A stretch of DNA of 64,000 nucleotides, from assembly GCA_963678275.1 (NCBI GenBank), contig OY782765.1:4402001-4466000 (forward strand), written 5' to 3'. A program made the translations under genes and the position numbers. The notes beneath the pieces are model-generated. The model was not told the DNA's origin. It saw only the letters and a list, made by a program, of their open reading frames with translations, and ran no database searches. Shown piece by piece: positions 27,080 to 35,772 of this stretch. Each line of letters starts with the position of its first letter. Positions within the stretch are counted from its first letter, which is position 1. This stretch comes from G963677445 sp963678275 (lineage in GTDB: Bacteria > Bacteroidota > Ignavibacteria > Ignavibacteriales > Melioribacteraceae).

Positions 27080-27864
27080 GAGGTCCGGGCAATGATGATT
27101 ATCCCGCCGAAGCCGGCAAACTCTTTGACAGGTATAATAAAAAAATATATAATCTCGCTTTCAGGATGACCGGAGATCATGATCTTTCGCGAGAGATCAC
27201 CCAGGAAACCTTTGTAATAATATTTAACAAAATTGATCAGTTTAGGGGTGAAAGTGATATATATACCTGGATTTACCGGATAGCGAAAAACCAATGTTTT
27301 CTCCATCTGCGAAATATTAGGAAAACATCACGGGCAGAACTTGAGGAGCTTATTTCCCGTGTGGCTGAAGTTCCCGATAAAAAAGGGTTCAGTGAATATG
27401 AAGTGTCCGATCTTGTCAGCCAGGTGAAGGAGGGATGCCTTACCGGTCTTCTGCGCTCTCTTTCGTTATACCAGAGGTCGGCATTTATACTGCATGTTTT
27501 CGCCGGTTTTTCCATCAAAGAAACAAGCGAAATAATGGAAAAATCACCGGGAGGAATAAAAACCTTAATTTACCGGGCGAGGCATAATCTGCGAGATTTT
27601 TTATGCCGGAACTGCTCCTTATATGATCCGGGAAATAAGTGCAGATGTGAAAATATGATCAATTTTTCTCTTAAACAGGGATGGATATCTGTTAATAACA
27701 ACCAGATGAAAAGGGAAAACAATCTACCTGGTCCGGATGAAGCTGAAGATGAACTGGATAAATTTATAAAAGTTTCACGGTTGTACAGAAGTTTACCCGA
27801 TGCCGAAATTCCTGAGAAAATCCGTGAAGTTATAAGATCAGGCTCAATGAAAATTTTTAATTAA
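27076..27864 (+). CDS. ECF sigma factor with C-terminal cysteine motif
   Basis: 262 residues. The start is TTG at 27076, overlapping the protease stop and preceded by AGGAGGAG. Region 2 reads IYNLAFRMTGDHDLSREITQ and DIYTWIYRIAKNQCFLHLRN; region 4 has LSLYQRSAFILHVFAGFSIK. After region 4 comes CRNCSLYDPGNKCRC, a four-cysteine motif like those in ECF groups carrying a C-terminal zinc-like element. A further ~60 residues have no known domain. Coupling to an S2P suggests a regulated-proteolysis circuit. Confidence 0.88.
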   Translation: MRGPGNDDYPAEAGKLFDRYNKKIYNLAFRMTGDHDLSREITQETFVIIFNKIDQFRGESDIYTWIYRIAKNQCFLHLRNIRKTSRAELEELISRVAEVPDKKGFSEYEVSDLVSQVKEGCLTGLLRSLSLYQRSAFILHVFAGFSIKETSEIMEKSPGGIKTLIYRARHNLRDFLCRNCSLYDPGNKCRCENMINFSLKQGWISVNNNQMKRENNLPGPDEAEDELDKFIKVSRLYRSLPDAEIPEKIREVIRSGSMKIFN

Positions 27865-27942
27865 TAAGCGTAACCTTTCCTGTTGATATCTCTCTAAGGG
27901 TTGAAAATATCATAAAACCCCAAAACCTAAACAGGAGATATT

Positions 27943-28251
27943 ATGCGCTTTTTTGTTAAAGTAAGAATCGATTTAAACAAATTAAATGAGCTGGGAGCAA
28001 AATTACAAAACGGAGAAGCGGACAGAAGCGCGATAATCAGCACATGGTGTCTGGCGGATGATCCCTCAGTCGGCATGTCGGTATGGCAGGCGGAGGATGA
28101 AAATCATTTCGAAAATCTGATAGCCCCCTTCAGAAATTATTACAGCGAGATTTTTGAAATCACAAAAGTGGTTACAGCCGCTGAGGCGCAATTATACCAT
28201 AGTGAATTATATCACAGTCCAAAAAGGGTCCGAAAAAATATAAGCGTATGA
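27943..28251 (+). CDS. DUF3303-like small protein with C-terminus rewritten by IS insertion
   Basis: 102 residues as it stands. The first ~84 residues look like a DUF3303-type ferredoxin-fold monomer (RFFVKVRIDLNKL, TWCLADDPSVGMSVWQAEDE). AACAGGAG precedes the ATG. The IS630 element at 28197-29350 cuts the reading frame at codon 85. Joining the two sides of the target TA restores ...EAQLYYF-stop (87 residues), so the last 17 codons now seen are transposon sequence. The core fold may still be intact. Confidence 0.7.
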   Translation: MRFFVKVRIDLNKLNELGAKLQNGEADRSAIISTWCLADDPSVGMSVWQAEDENHFENLIAPFRNYYSEIFEITKVVTAAEAQLYHSELYHSPKRVRKNISV

Positions 28252-29350
28252 ACTAATACTCATGACTTCTTCCGGCGTTAGATTTTTTGCCAATTCACAG
28301 ACATATTCTCTCAATTCTTCCATTGATGAAAATAATTTGTTTGTAAAATCTCTCTTGAATTTTGCCCATATTTTTTCTGCCGGATTTAATTCAGGACAAT
28401 AAGGAGGTAAGAATAATAATACTATATTTTCCGGAATCTTCAACGCTTTGGCTTTGTGAAAAGGACCATTATCCAGAACTATCAGTTTTAATTCATCAGG
28501 GTCTTCTTTGGAAAACTCATCTAAGAATAATTGAAACCATTCGGAATTACATTCTGGTAACTCCAGCTGAAAACTTTTTCCATCAATTGGTGAAAATGCT
28601 CCGTATAAATATGTTGACTGAAATACCTGATTGAAGGTGCATATTGGCTTGATCCCCCTGGCTGTTAATGCTCTTCCGTTTTTGGTAAATAATCCGAACC
28701 TGCTTTCATCCTGGTAATATAAGTTTACTCTTCTATATCTCTCTACTTTATCAGCAATTGCATTCCTGCAAATCAGACCAAAGTTTTTTTTAAAGCCTCA
28801 GCTGCTTCTTTATCCTTGTTTTCGTGACTTTTACGCGCAACCTTTGATTTTGAGCCAAAATTTCTGATACAATATTTTAGCAGAGTATTATACTTTACTT
28901 CCTTATTGAACTCCAGCTCAATCCAGTTTAACAATTCTTTATATCCAGGAAATCCATTGTAGGGATCATTTAATTTCTGTTCGATTGCTGAATGTTCTTC
29001 TTTGGAGAATACAGAGGGACGAAAACCGGTTTTCTTGTGGCTGCAAAGTAGATCAATGCCACCTTTCTCATACATAGTTCTCCAGGTCTGGACACTATTG
29101 TGATTGACGCCGATCCGGTCAGCGAGATCACGTTTAGAGATGCCATTGGCATGATTTTTCATTTCAATGAGCATACGTAATCGAGGGGCAATCAGAGGTT
29201 TTGCATGTTTAAGGAGCTTTTTAAGCTCAGGAGTAGATTCTTTAATTGAGACAATTTTGGGAGCCGCCATAGATGAATACCTTTTTAGTCCAAAGATAAT
29301 AAAAACCTAATCCGAATGCAATAGTTGGACCATATTTATTTTCACTTTGG
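28197..29350 (-). mobile_element. IS630/Tc1-like insertion sequence, complete
   Basis: 1154 bp with imperfect 24-bp terminal inverted repeats (15 of 24 matching; both begin CCA-AGTGAA) and a TA target duplication at 28195-28196 and 29351-29352. Transposase is on the minus strand and needs a -1 frameshift. Only one copy is seen in the window. It sits in the 3' end of the DUF3303-like gene. Confidence 0.88.
28207..29270 (-). CDS. IS630-family transposase, two frames joined by -1 frameshift
   Basis: OrfA (29270 to 28773, 165 residues) has helix-turn-helix domains (ISKRDLADRIGVNHNSVQTW). OrfB is in the -1 frame and supplies the catalytic DDE domain: YQDESRFGLF, LDNGPFHKAKA and LPPYCPELNPAEKIW give Asp, Asp and Glu. 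A run of eight A residues on the coding strand (28784-28791) is a suitable slippery site, and the frames line up exactly for -1 slippage, giving ~354 residues, normal for the family. No internal stop or damage is seen, so it may be active. Confidence 0.88.
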
Positions 29351-29431
29351 TATTACTTTTGATTGAGCAATTAAAACAAAAGAGTTGATCTGTAATTATT
29401 TTTGCGGCAAATTAAACCGGAGAATAATAAT

Positions 29432-29869
29432 ATGACCAAAAACAAATTACTTCTTTTTTCTTCAATCCTCAGTTTTTCTCTTGCCATTTTTCAGGCAGTA
29501 ATAAGTTTTGTTCCCTCATGGAGCCTATATTTCGGGGCGCCGGAAGAAATTGTTCAAAAGCCGGTAATGCTAATTATAACCGGTTTAATTGCCGCGGTCT
29601 TCTTTTTTATATTCGGATTATACGCTTATTCAGGAGCGGGGAAAATGAAGCCTCTGCCATTTCTAAGAATTGCGCTTTTGGTGATCAGCGTTGTTTTTAT
29701 TTTCAGAGGATTGATGGTTATCCCTGTTATTCTGCAACAAAATGTAATAATCTATTTTATCGATAAAATAGATCCGGCCGAACCATTTTCCTCACTGGTA
29801 TCACTGCTGATTGGTATTTTTTACATTACCGGAACAATAACAGGCTGGCAACAATTAAAAAAATATTAG
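29432..29869 (+). CDS. Four-helix membrane protein, unknown function
   Basis: 145 residues from the ATG at 29432, preceded by CCGGAG; a TTG at 29402 is less likely. Four transmembrane helices (about 5-25, 45-68, 80-102 and 118-138). No family recognised. It resembles DUF4345-like small membrane proteins in layout only. The upstream 29353-29431 is the right flank of the IS. Confidence 0.6.
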   Translation: MTKNKLLLFSSILSFSLAIFQAVISFVPSWSLYFGAPEEIVQKPVMLIITGLIAAVFFFIFGLYAYSGAGKMKPLPFLRIALLVISVVFIFRGLMVIPVILQQNVIIYFIDKIDPAEPFSSLVSLLIGIFYITGTITGWQQLKKY

Positions 29870-30013
29870 CGCGGTCTTGAATTATTTGTTGTCGTTTATA
29901 AGTGGTTTGTGTATATTCATGATACCTTTTGAGGAAGAGTAAAAAAGCCATGACAGGGATTGTTGTTTTCCTTGATCTTGTCAAAAAAAACAGATACAGG
30001 GAGAGGAAAACAA

Positions 30014-30976
30014 ATGAAAACATTATTCCACAGGTTGTGTATCATCACCATTTTATTATTCAGCTTTTGTTTCGAAATTATCCCGCAGGAAAATAAGGTT
30101 CTGGTGATGGATTTTTCAGATTCACTTTTTAAAACATTTCCAGCCTTACTTAATCAATATACAAATAAAGAAATCGTTTACACGAGCGATATTGTTCCAT
30201 TTGGTGAAGGTTATGAGGCCGTTTTTATGAACTTCCGAATGCCGGATCGTTCTGAATATATACTAAACTATTATGAAAACTTACTTTTTATGGATCATTT
30301 TAACAATGCGCCTTCACTTAAACTTTTTGTATCTTCTTACGTATTCAATCAGAATATCGTTCCCGGATCATTCTGGGATTCGATAGGCGTTGTAACCGCG
30401 CCCGGAGCTTGTCTTGCAATTTATACAGATTACATCGCGGGTGTCGCAAATACTTTTACGAGGGGATTAAATCTTGATACCACCATATTTTGTCCATATC
30501 TTCGTTATATGGATGGCGATATGTATTTAATCCTGGACGCGAAAGGAAATGGTTTTTCAAGCTCGGCTGCTTACGCGAATGAAACATCTCGCTTTGACGT
30601 TGTTCTCGATTTTTATGGATTGATATATCACCCCGATTTTCTTGAGAGAGTTTGTGAATTCTTTAATATACTTGAACCTGTCGGGGTAACTGAACCAGGT
30701 GTCTCCATTCCTGATGATTTTAACCTTTCTCAAAATTACCCCAATCCCTTCAATCCTTACACAATCATCGAATATCAAATACCCTCCGCCGGTTATGTTA
30801 AGATAAAAATCTATGACGCGCTTGGTAAAGAGATAAAAACATTAGTGAATGAATTCAAATATCCGGGGTATTATAAAATAGAATATGACGCGGAAAACCT
30901 CGCTTCAGGAATTTATTTGTACAGTATCAGCAGCGGGGAATTCAGACAGGTAAGAAAAATGATTCTGACACGATAA
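30014..30976 (+). CDS. Secreted protein with T9SS type A sorting domain
   Basis: 320 residues from the ATG at 30014 (GAGAGG upstream); the longer TTG reading is rejected because the signal peptide starts here (MKTLFHRLCIITILLFSF). Residues ~25-220 have no recognisable domain. The C-terminal ~80 residues are the sorting domain: NYPNPFNPYTIIEY, YDALGKEIKTLVNE, LASGIYLYSI and a final RKMILTR. It would be exported to the cell surface or medium by the type IX system, as for the protein at 1-714. Confidence 0.85.
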   Translation: MKTLFHRLCIITILLFSFCFEIIPQENKVLVMDFSDSLFKTFPALLNQYTNKEIVYTSDIVPFGEGYEAVFMNFRMPDRSEYILNYYENLLFMDHFNNAPSLKLFVSSYVFNQNIVPGSFWDSIGVVTAPGACLAIYTDYIAGVANTFTRGLNLDTTIFCPYLRYMDGDMYLILDAKGNGFSSSAAYANETSRFDVVLDFYGLIYHPDFLERVCEFFNILEPVGVTEPGVSIPDDFNLSQNYPNPFNPYTIIEYQIPSAGYVKIKIYDALGKEIKTLVNEFKYPGYYKIEYDAENLASGIYLYSISSGEFRQVRKMILTR

Positions 30977-31047
30977 TCTGTTTGCTTTCATAAAAACATT
31001 TTAGTTATATATTACACGCTTCCGTCGATTAAATTGTATGGAGAAAA

Positions 31048-31272
31048 ATGAAGATAAAAAGGGAAAAGGAAAATACTAACTGGCTGGCGTTAGGTATCGC
31101 CATGGGACCCGGAATAGGCCTCCCTTTTGGCGCGGCAATAGGGGCCGCGATGGATAATATCCCCGTAGGCATCTCTATGGGACTTTCTGTCGGAATGGGA
31201 TTAGGTGTGGCGATAGGCGCTTTATTAAACGCGAAACATAATAAATCCGGAGGGGAAGAGAACAAAAAATAA
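31048..31272 (+). CDS. Small glycine-zipper-like membrane protein
   Basis: 74 residues. Two hydrophobic stretches rich in Gly/Ala at every fourth position (GIAMGPGIGLPFGAAIGAAM and GISMGLSVGMGLGVAIGAL) between basic ends; TGGAG precedes the ATG. Glycine-zipper proteins pack helices tightly in membranes, and functions range from structural to pore-forming. No named family is certain. It converges with the 31282-33116 operon 9 bases away. Confidence 0.65.
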   Translation: MKIKREKENTNWLALGIAMGPGIGLPFGAAIGAAMDNIPVGISMGLSVGMGLGVAIGALLNAKHNKSGGEENKK

Positions 31273-31281
31273 CCGGGTGTT

Positions 31282-32778
31282 TTATTGAGCTGCCACCTTC
31301 ATAAAATCTGTGTAAAGATTTTTCAGATTACTATATTCTTTAACAAGAGTATAAAGCAGCCTGGCCCATCCGGCAAAACCGGCGCTTAAATATTTAAATG
31401 AGTCGAATATCAGCGCGACTATCCGACAGGCGAGAGAAAAGGCTGCCGACTGGTTATTAAGTCTGATTATGCCGGCTCCGGAGGCAAGATTTTTATTCAC
31501 AACAGCTACGGTATCCATATCTTTTGAAAAAAGAAAAATATCATCCGGGGTATAGAGAACACCATTAACATAAACTTTTACAGAGTTAATAATATTGGAA
31601 ATTCCCCTCGCCACAATTTTCCAGGACTTTGAAGCAAACCGGAAAAATCCGATAAAAAGATTTTCCCTGATAAATGAAAAAACCCTGCTGCCTATCCTTT
31701 TAATCCAGCCCCAAATCCTTTTAAGCCCGTCCCATAATCTTAAACCTTTGCTTTTTATAAATTCCCAGGCATTGTTAATTTCTTCTTCCGAATTAATTTC
31801 CCTGGCGATCAATAAACTGGCGTCGGGTAATCCCTGTTTTTCTTTATCTTCGCTATCGGCCAGAATACCATCAAAAAAGAGGGGCGTTATTTTTTCAGAC
31901 AGCTCCTCAGCCTCAGCGGCATTTATTCCCTGAAAATTGATGAAATAATTTTTCATCGCTGAATAGAGGTCATTGCCTTTATTCTTTTCAAAATCATTTT
32001 TTCCATTGATTTTAACATTATAACCAAGAAGCCACAATTCAATTTTAGCACAATTAACAATAAAACGTTCCGCCAGCTTTTCTTTATCTTTCTCCTCTTT
32101 CGTATTTAGCCTGAAGGATTTTTTATCATCCGACCCTCTTTGGGCCAGAAACTTAATAAATCGTTCCTGATCATAAAGAAGCCTGATTGTCTGTTTGTCA
32201 AAGCCGGCTTTATAATCGAGGGGAATAAGCATAAATATTTTTGCCATTTCTTCAAATTTTGATAAACAGGATGGTTCTAAAATATCAAAATCAGTTCCCG
32301 GCTTTTTTTCACATAGCCCGAGCGACCACAACCGAAGCTGTATTCCCCGGTGAATTGCTTTTTCCGACGCCTGATTTATCTCCCTGCCCTGAAACCAGTG
32401 ATCATCACTAAGGTCACTTTCAAAACTGACGATTTCATCCATAGCATGCCAGGTGATATCACCCGCCCAATTATCCGGTTTTAAACCCGCTTCTTTCTGA
32501 AATTCCATCACCGCGGACTTGATCCTCTCCAGGTTTTCCTCAATATCTTCCGGCTCAATTTTATCCGCGAGATAACCAAGCAGGAATAAACGCGAGGCCA
32601 TAGTCTGTATTCTTATCCGCTGGCTTTCAACATCATAGGTTTCCCTCTCATTATTCGGAGAGGAATGAATAATTCCTTTTGCCTTTGCTTCATCCAGAAT
32701 TTTATCAAACTGCCCGAGCTGATCCACAGCATTTCCATGCAGATCAGCCGGGGTATATTCAGGCAATGAAAATTTCAT
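31282..32778 (-). CDS. Protein with three peptidoglycan-binding-like repeats and amphipathic C-terminus
   Basis: 498 residues. Residues ~50-117 match a PG_binding_1 module (RLFLLGYL...VMEFQKEAGLKPDNWAGDIT). Two further degenerate repeats follow at ~142-220 (LRLWSLGL, YKAGFDKQTIRLL) and ~250-320 (IELWLLGYN, AMKNYFINFQG). Residues ~345-498 are hydrophobic and helical (IWGWIKRIGSRVFSFIREN; FKYLSAGFAGWARLLYTLVK) and may associate with membrane. There is no signal peptide. It is 2 bases behind the 111-residue partner gene. The function is unknown; the repeats may mediate protein contacts rather than bind peptidoglycan. Confidence 0.6.
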   Translation of the reverse strand: MKFSLPEYTPADLHGNAVDQLGQFDKILDEAKAKGIIHSSPNNERETYDVESQRIRIQTMASRLFLLGYLADKIEPEDIEENLERIKSAVMEFQKEAGLKPDNWAGDITWHAMDEIVSFESDLSDDHWFQGREINQASEKAIHRGIQLRLWSLGLCEKKPGTDFDILEPSCLSKFEEMAKIFMLIPLDYKAGFDKQTIRLLYDQERFIKFLAQRGSDDKKSFRLNTKEEKDKEKLAERFIVNCAKIELWLLGYNVKINGKNDFEKNKGNDLYSAMKNYFINFQGINAAEAEELSEKITPLFFDGILADSEDKEKQGLPDASLLIAREINSEEEINNAWEFIKSKGLRLWDGLKRIWGWIKRIGSRVFSFIRENLFIGFFRFASKSWKIVARGISNIINSVKVYVNGVLYTPDDIFLFSKDMDTVAVVNKNLASGAGIIRLNNQSAAFSLACRIVALIFDSFKYLSAGFAGWARLLYTLVKEYSNLKNLYTDFMKVAAQ

Positions 32779-32780
32779 AT

Positions 32781-33116
32781 TTAATCCAGAAGGTCCTTGA
32801 ATAATTTAAGCAGACCAAGGCGGGTTTCAACTCCCGACTGAACGGCATTTTTATGTGTTTCAAGCGCCACAGCGGGAATATTTGAAAGATCCTGTTTTAC
32901 GAAATTATATGAATCACCGTCAAACTTAGCGAGGGTTTCCGCTACCAGACTGATCTCCCCGTTTGTTTTTGCCTGCTGTACCAGTTTCTGAATATCTTCG
33001 AAACTTTCCGAGCCGGTAATTTCACTTTTTATTTCACCTGTAAAAGTCTGCACATGAAGCGAAGTCAGGTCCTGAACAGCTTCATTCAGCTTGTTTAACG
33101 CTTCCTTGAGTCCCAT
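32781..33116 (-). CDS. Hypothetical partner of the PG-binding-like protein
   Basis: 111 residues, soluble and mostly helical with a short beta part (DLTSLHVQTFTGEIK; GEISLVAETLAKFDGDSYNF). It ends with ETRLGLLKLFKDLLD. No cysteines, signal or membrane segment. It is upstream of and nearly touching the 498-residue gene, so the two are co-expressed. I do not recognise the family. 33117-33416 upstream is AT-rich with no other feature. Confidence 0.55.
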   Translation of the reverse strand: MGLKEALNKLNEAVQDLTSLHVQTFTGEIKSEITGSESFEDIQKLVQQAKTNGEISLVAETLAKFDGDSYNFVKQDLSNIPAVALETHKNAVQSGVETRLGLLKLFKDLLD

Positions 33117-33416
33117 AAATAGCTCCCGATTTATTTTATAATTAGTATATTATACCTTATAGTCTTTCCCGGCAACCGGAAAATGTTAATCCGGAAGAGA
33201 TTCAGTTATTCAGCCCGTAACATCAGTCACCCTTAAAATATAAATAATCATAAGTTATCGCAATAAAAAAAGTAAAATATTATATGTCAGACGTTCACAT
33301 TATTTTCCGGGTAACTATCACAATGCCTGAAACATCGTTGCAAAGGAGATGATTTTTTACCTTTTTTATTATAAATTGAAAAAGTAGTTTCATTTTGGAT
33401 TTGTTAATTTTGAATA

Positions 33417-34487
33417 ATGTTTTCTTTCAAAAAAACAGCGGGAAAATTTATGAACAGAATTTGTAGTATTTTTATTCTGAGTTTGATATTTATTCTGGTA
33501 TCCTGTCAGGAAACTGATGAATTAACAATTTATACTGACATGTCTGATGAGGCGGAAGAATACCTTAAAGCCGCGCTGGATATAATTGAAAACAATTCCA
33601 TTAACCGCTACGAAATAGAATGGGCATCCTTCAGGGAGGAAACATTCAGGCTTGCCCTGAGCGCACAGTCAACCGCTGATACTTATAACGCGATCAGGGA
33701 CGCGCTGGAAAGACTGGGTGATAACCACAGCTTTTTTATGGAGCCTGAAAACAGTCCGCTGCCGAAAATCAGTATACCGGGAATGGCAGGAAAAGAGAAA
33801 TTTTACAACCCCGCTGCCGGCGTGCTGGGTTTAAGAATTACAGAAAACATTGGTTTTATCCGGATTCCGGGATTTATATATTCGGGCGACGCTTCGAAAG
33901 TATTCGCGACCAGCATTCAGGAGGCGATCAGAGAAAATGATGGTGAAAATATTAAGGCCTGGATTGTTGACCTCAGGCAGAATACCGGCGGTAATATGTG
34001 GCCTATGCTTGCCGGAGCGGGTCCCATACTTGGCGAGGGACTGGCTGGTATGTTTATCGATCCCGATAATAACACCACAAAATGGTATTATGAAGCCGGG
34101 AAAGCGCTCTATGAAGAGAATCCGGTTGTGACGGTCGAAAATTATTATGAGCTGATCAACGCTAATCCCTGGGTTGCTGTCCTTACAAACCGCTGGACAG
34201 CGAGTTCGGGTGAGGCTATGGTGATTGCCTTCAGGGGCAGGGAAAAAACAAAAAGTTTCGGTGAAAATACCTATGGCGTTTCTACCGCGAACAGGAGTTT
34301 TGAATTAAGCGATGGCGCGTTATTAGTCCTGACTGTATCAACAATGGCCGACAGAGAGGGGAATCTTTACGGCTATAAAGTGGAGCCTGACGTACAGGTA
34401 AAAGGCGATTTCAGAACTGATCCCACCAATAATGACAATGTTGTTGAAGCCGCTGTTGAATACCTGGAAAGTGTTATGGATAATTGA
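33417..34487 (+). CDS. S41-family peptidase, lipoprotein
   Basis: 356 residues from 33417, or 345 from the ATG at 33450, which has a weak GGGA ribosome site and gives a more usual lipoprotein signal. The lipobox is FILVSC (Cys30 in the long form). The catalytic domain has the S41 strand GVLGLRITENIGFIRIPGF, LRQNTGGNMWP, and the nucleophile in TASSGEAM (Ser263/264), then FGENTYGVSTANRSFELSDG. No PDZ domain is visible, similar to interphotoreceptor-binding-like S41 enzymes. It likely works on the periplasmic face or cell surface. Confidence 0.85.
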   Translation: MFSFKKTAGKFMNRICSIFILSLIFILVSCQETDELTIYTDMSDEAEEYLKAALDIIENNSINRYEIEWASFREETFRLALSAQSTADTYNAIRDALERLGDNHSFFMEPENSPLPKISIPGMAGKEKFYNPAAGVLGLRITENIGFIRIPGFIYSGDASKVFATSIQEAIRENDGENIKAWIVDLRQNTGGNMWPMLAGAGPILGEGLAGMFIDPDNNTTKWYYEAGKALYEENPVVTVENYYELINANPWVAVLTNRWTASSGEAMVIAFRGREKTKSFGENTYGVSTANRSFELSDGALLVLTVSTMADREGNLYGYKVEPDVQVKGDFRTDPTNNDNVVEAAVEYLESVMDN

Positions 34488-35178
34488 TAATTATTTTTGG
34501 TTCTATGTGAAATATAGTGGGTAATTGAATTTGAGCCAGTGACAAACCAATTCGATCACTGGAAAAATTTTCTTTCTTTCAAATATTTCCCGCTCTTTAT
34601 TGTTAATATATCGGCATTGTACTATTTTTAAAATGATGCAGTTCAAGCGCCATTTTATGCATCTCCTACAGAGATGTTTTTCAAATTATCTATAATATGC
34701 TACCCCAGAGGGACTAACGCATTACTGGAACCTCTACAAGGTTCTTTTTTATCTCATGAGGCAATGATTAGTGCGGAACGTCCCAATGGGGTAGAAAATA
34801 GTCAATAAAACAACAACAATCCTTGTAGAGGATTCACAAACCATCCCCAGATAACCAAATCCTTTAAGACCTCCCAGGCAAAATTCAAGTCAATGGAATA
34901 TGATACATCATTCATAAGCGCTGTCAGGCAAACCATATATTGGCGCTTGTGTATCTGTTCAGTTACGTCGATTTGATAGTCGGCTGTTTTTTCATTACCC
35001 ACTGGTTTTCATATAGGCTCTTATTACCACACTAACGCCAACATGTTGAGGATAATCTAAGGAGCAAAATTTGTCAAAAAATCCGCTAATAACATGTTGC
35101 CGATAATCAGGCAGCGATTCTAAATCCATAAGCTGAAAGAGTCAGAAAAAGAAAAGTTATCGGTTAGCTCAAGGATAG

Positions 35179-35317
35179 TCCTCCCCCGTCTTCAAAGAAA
35201 AACACTTTGAATCCACCCCCTCCGAAGGGGGATATTTATCGACAAATCCAAGTAATCAGAATGTCCCCCGCCGGAGGGGGTGGCCCCGATGTGTTTTTCG
35301 TCGGGGACGGGGGAGGA
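35179..35317. repeat. Structured insert B, copy 1
   Basis: Predicted multi-branch fold. P1 is TCCTCCCCCGTC with GACGGGGGAGGA (35306-35317). P2 is TTCAAAG with CTTTGAA (35191-35211). P3 is CCACCCCCTCCG (35213-35224) with CGGAGGGGGTGG (35272-35283). P4 is GGGGGA with TCCCCC inside P3. P5 is CCCCGATG with CGTCGGGG (35284-35306). All long stems are perfect or nearly so. Confidence 0.8.
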
Positions 35318-35633
35318 TTCATCTCGAGTAATCACAAAACTTTTACCTGGCATTAAACTTTCAACTTGTTGATAAATTTCTTACCAATTTGCGTAGAGTT
35401 TAACTTCTTATTGAATAAATAGTTTTCCCCGATAGGGTGTTTTCCACAGGCTCTGACTGGGGAAAAATTAGGCTCTTATTACCACACTAACGCCAACATG
35501 TTGAGGATAATCTAAGGAGCAAAATTTGTCAAAAAATCCGCTAATAACATGTTGCCGATAATCAGGCAGCGATTCTAAATCCATAAGCTGCTGGAGTCAG
35601 AAAACGAAAAGTTATCGATTAGCTCAAGGATAG

Positions 35634-35772
35634 TCCTCCCCCGTCTTCAAAGAAAAACACTTTGAATCCACCCCCTCCGAAGGGGGATATTTATCGACAA
35701 ATCCAAGTAATCAGAATGTCCCCCGCCGGAGGGGGTGGCAATGAAGCGCTCTTCTTCATTGACGGGGGAGGA
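35634..35772. repeat. Structured insert B, copy 2 with exchanged hairpin
   Basis: Same P1-P4 as copy 1. At the P5 position the sequence is unrelated but again forms a hairpin: CAATGAAG (35739-35746), 7-base loop, CTTCATTG (35754-35761). Same total length (139 bases). Confidence 0.8.
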
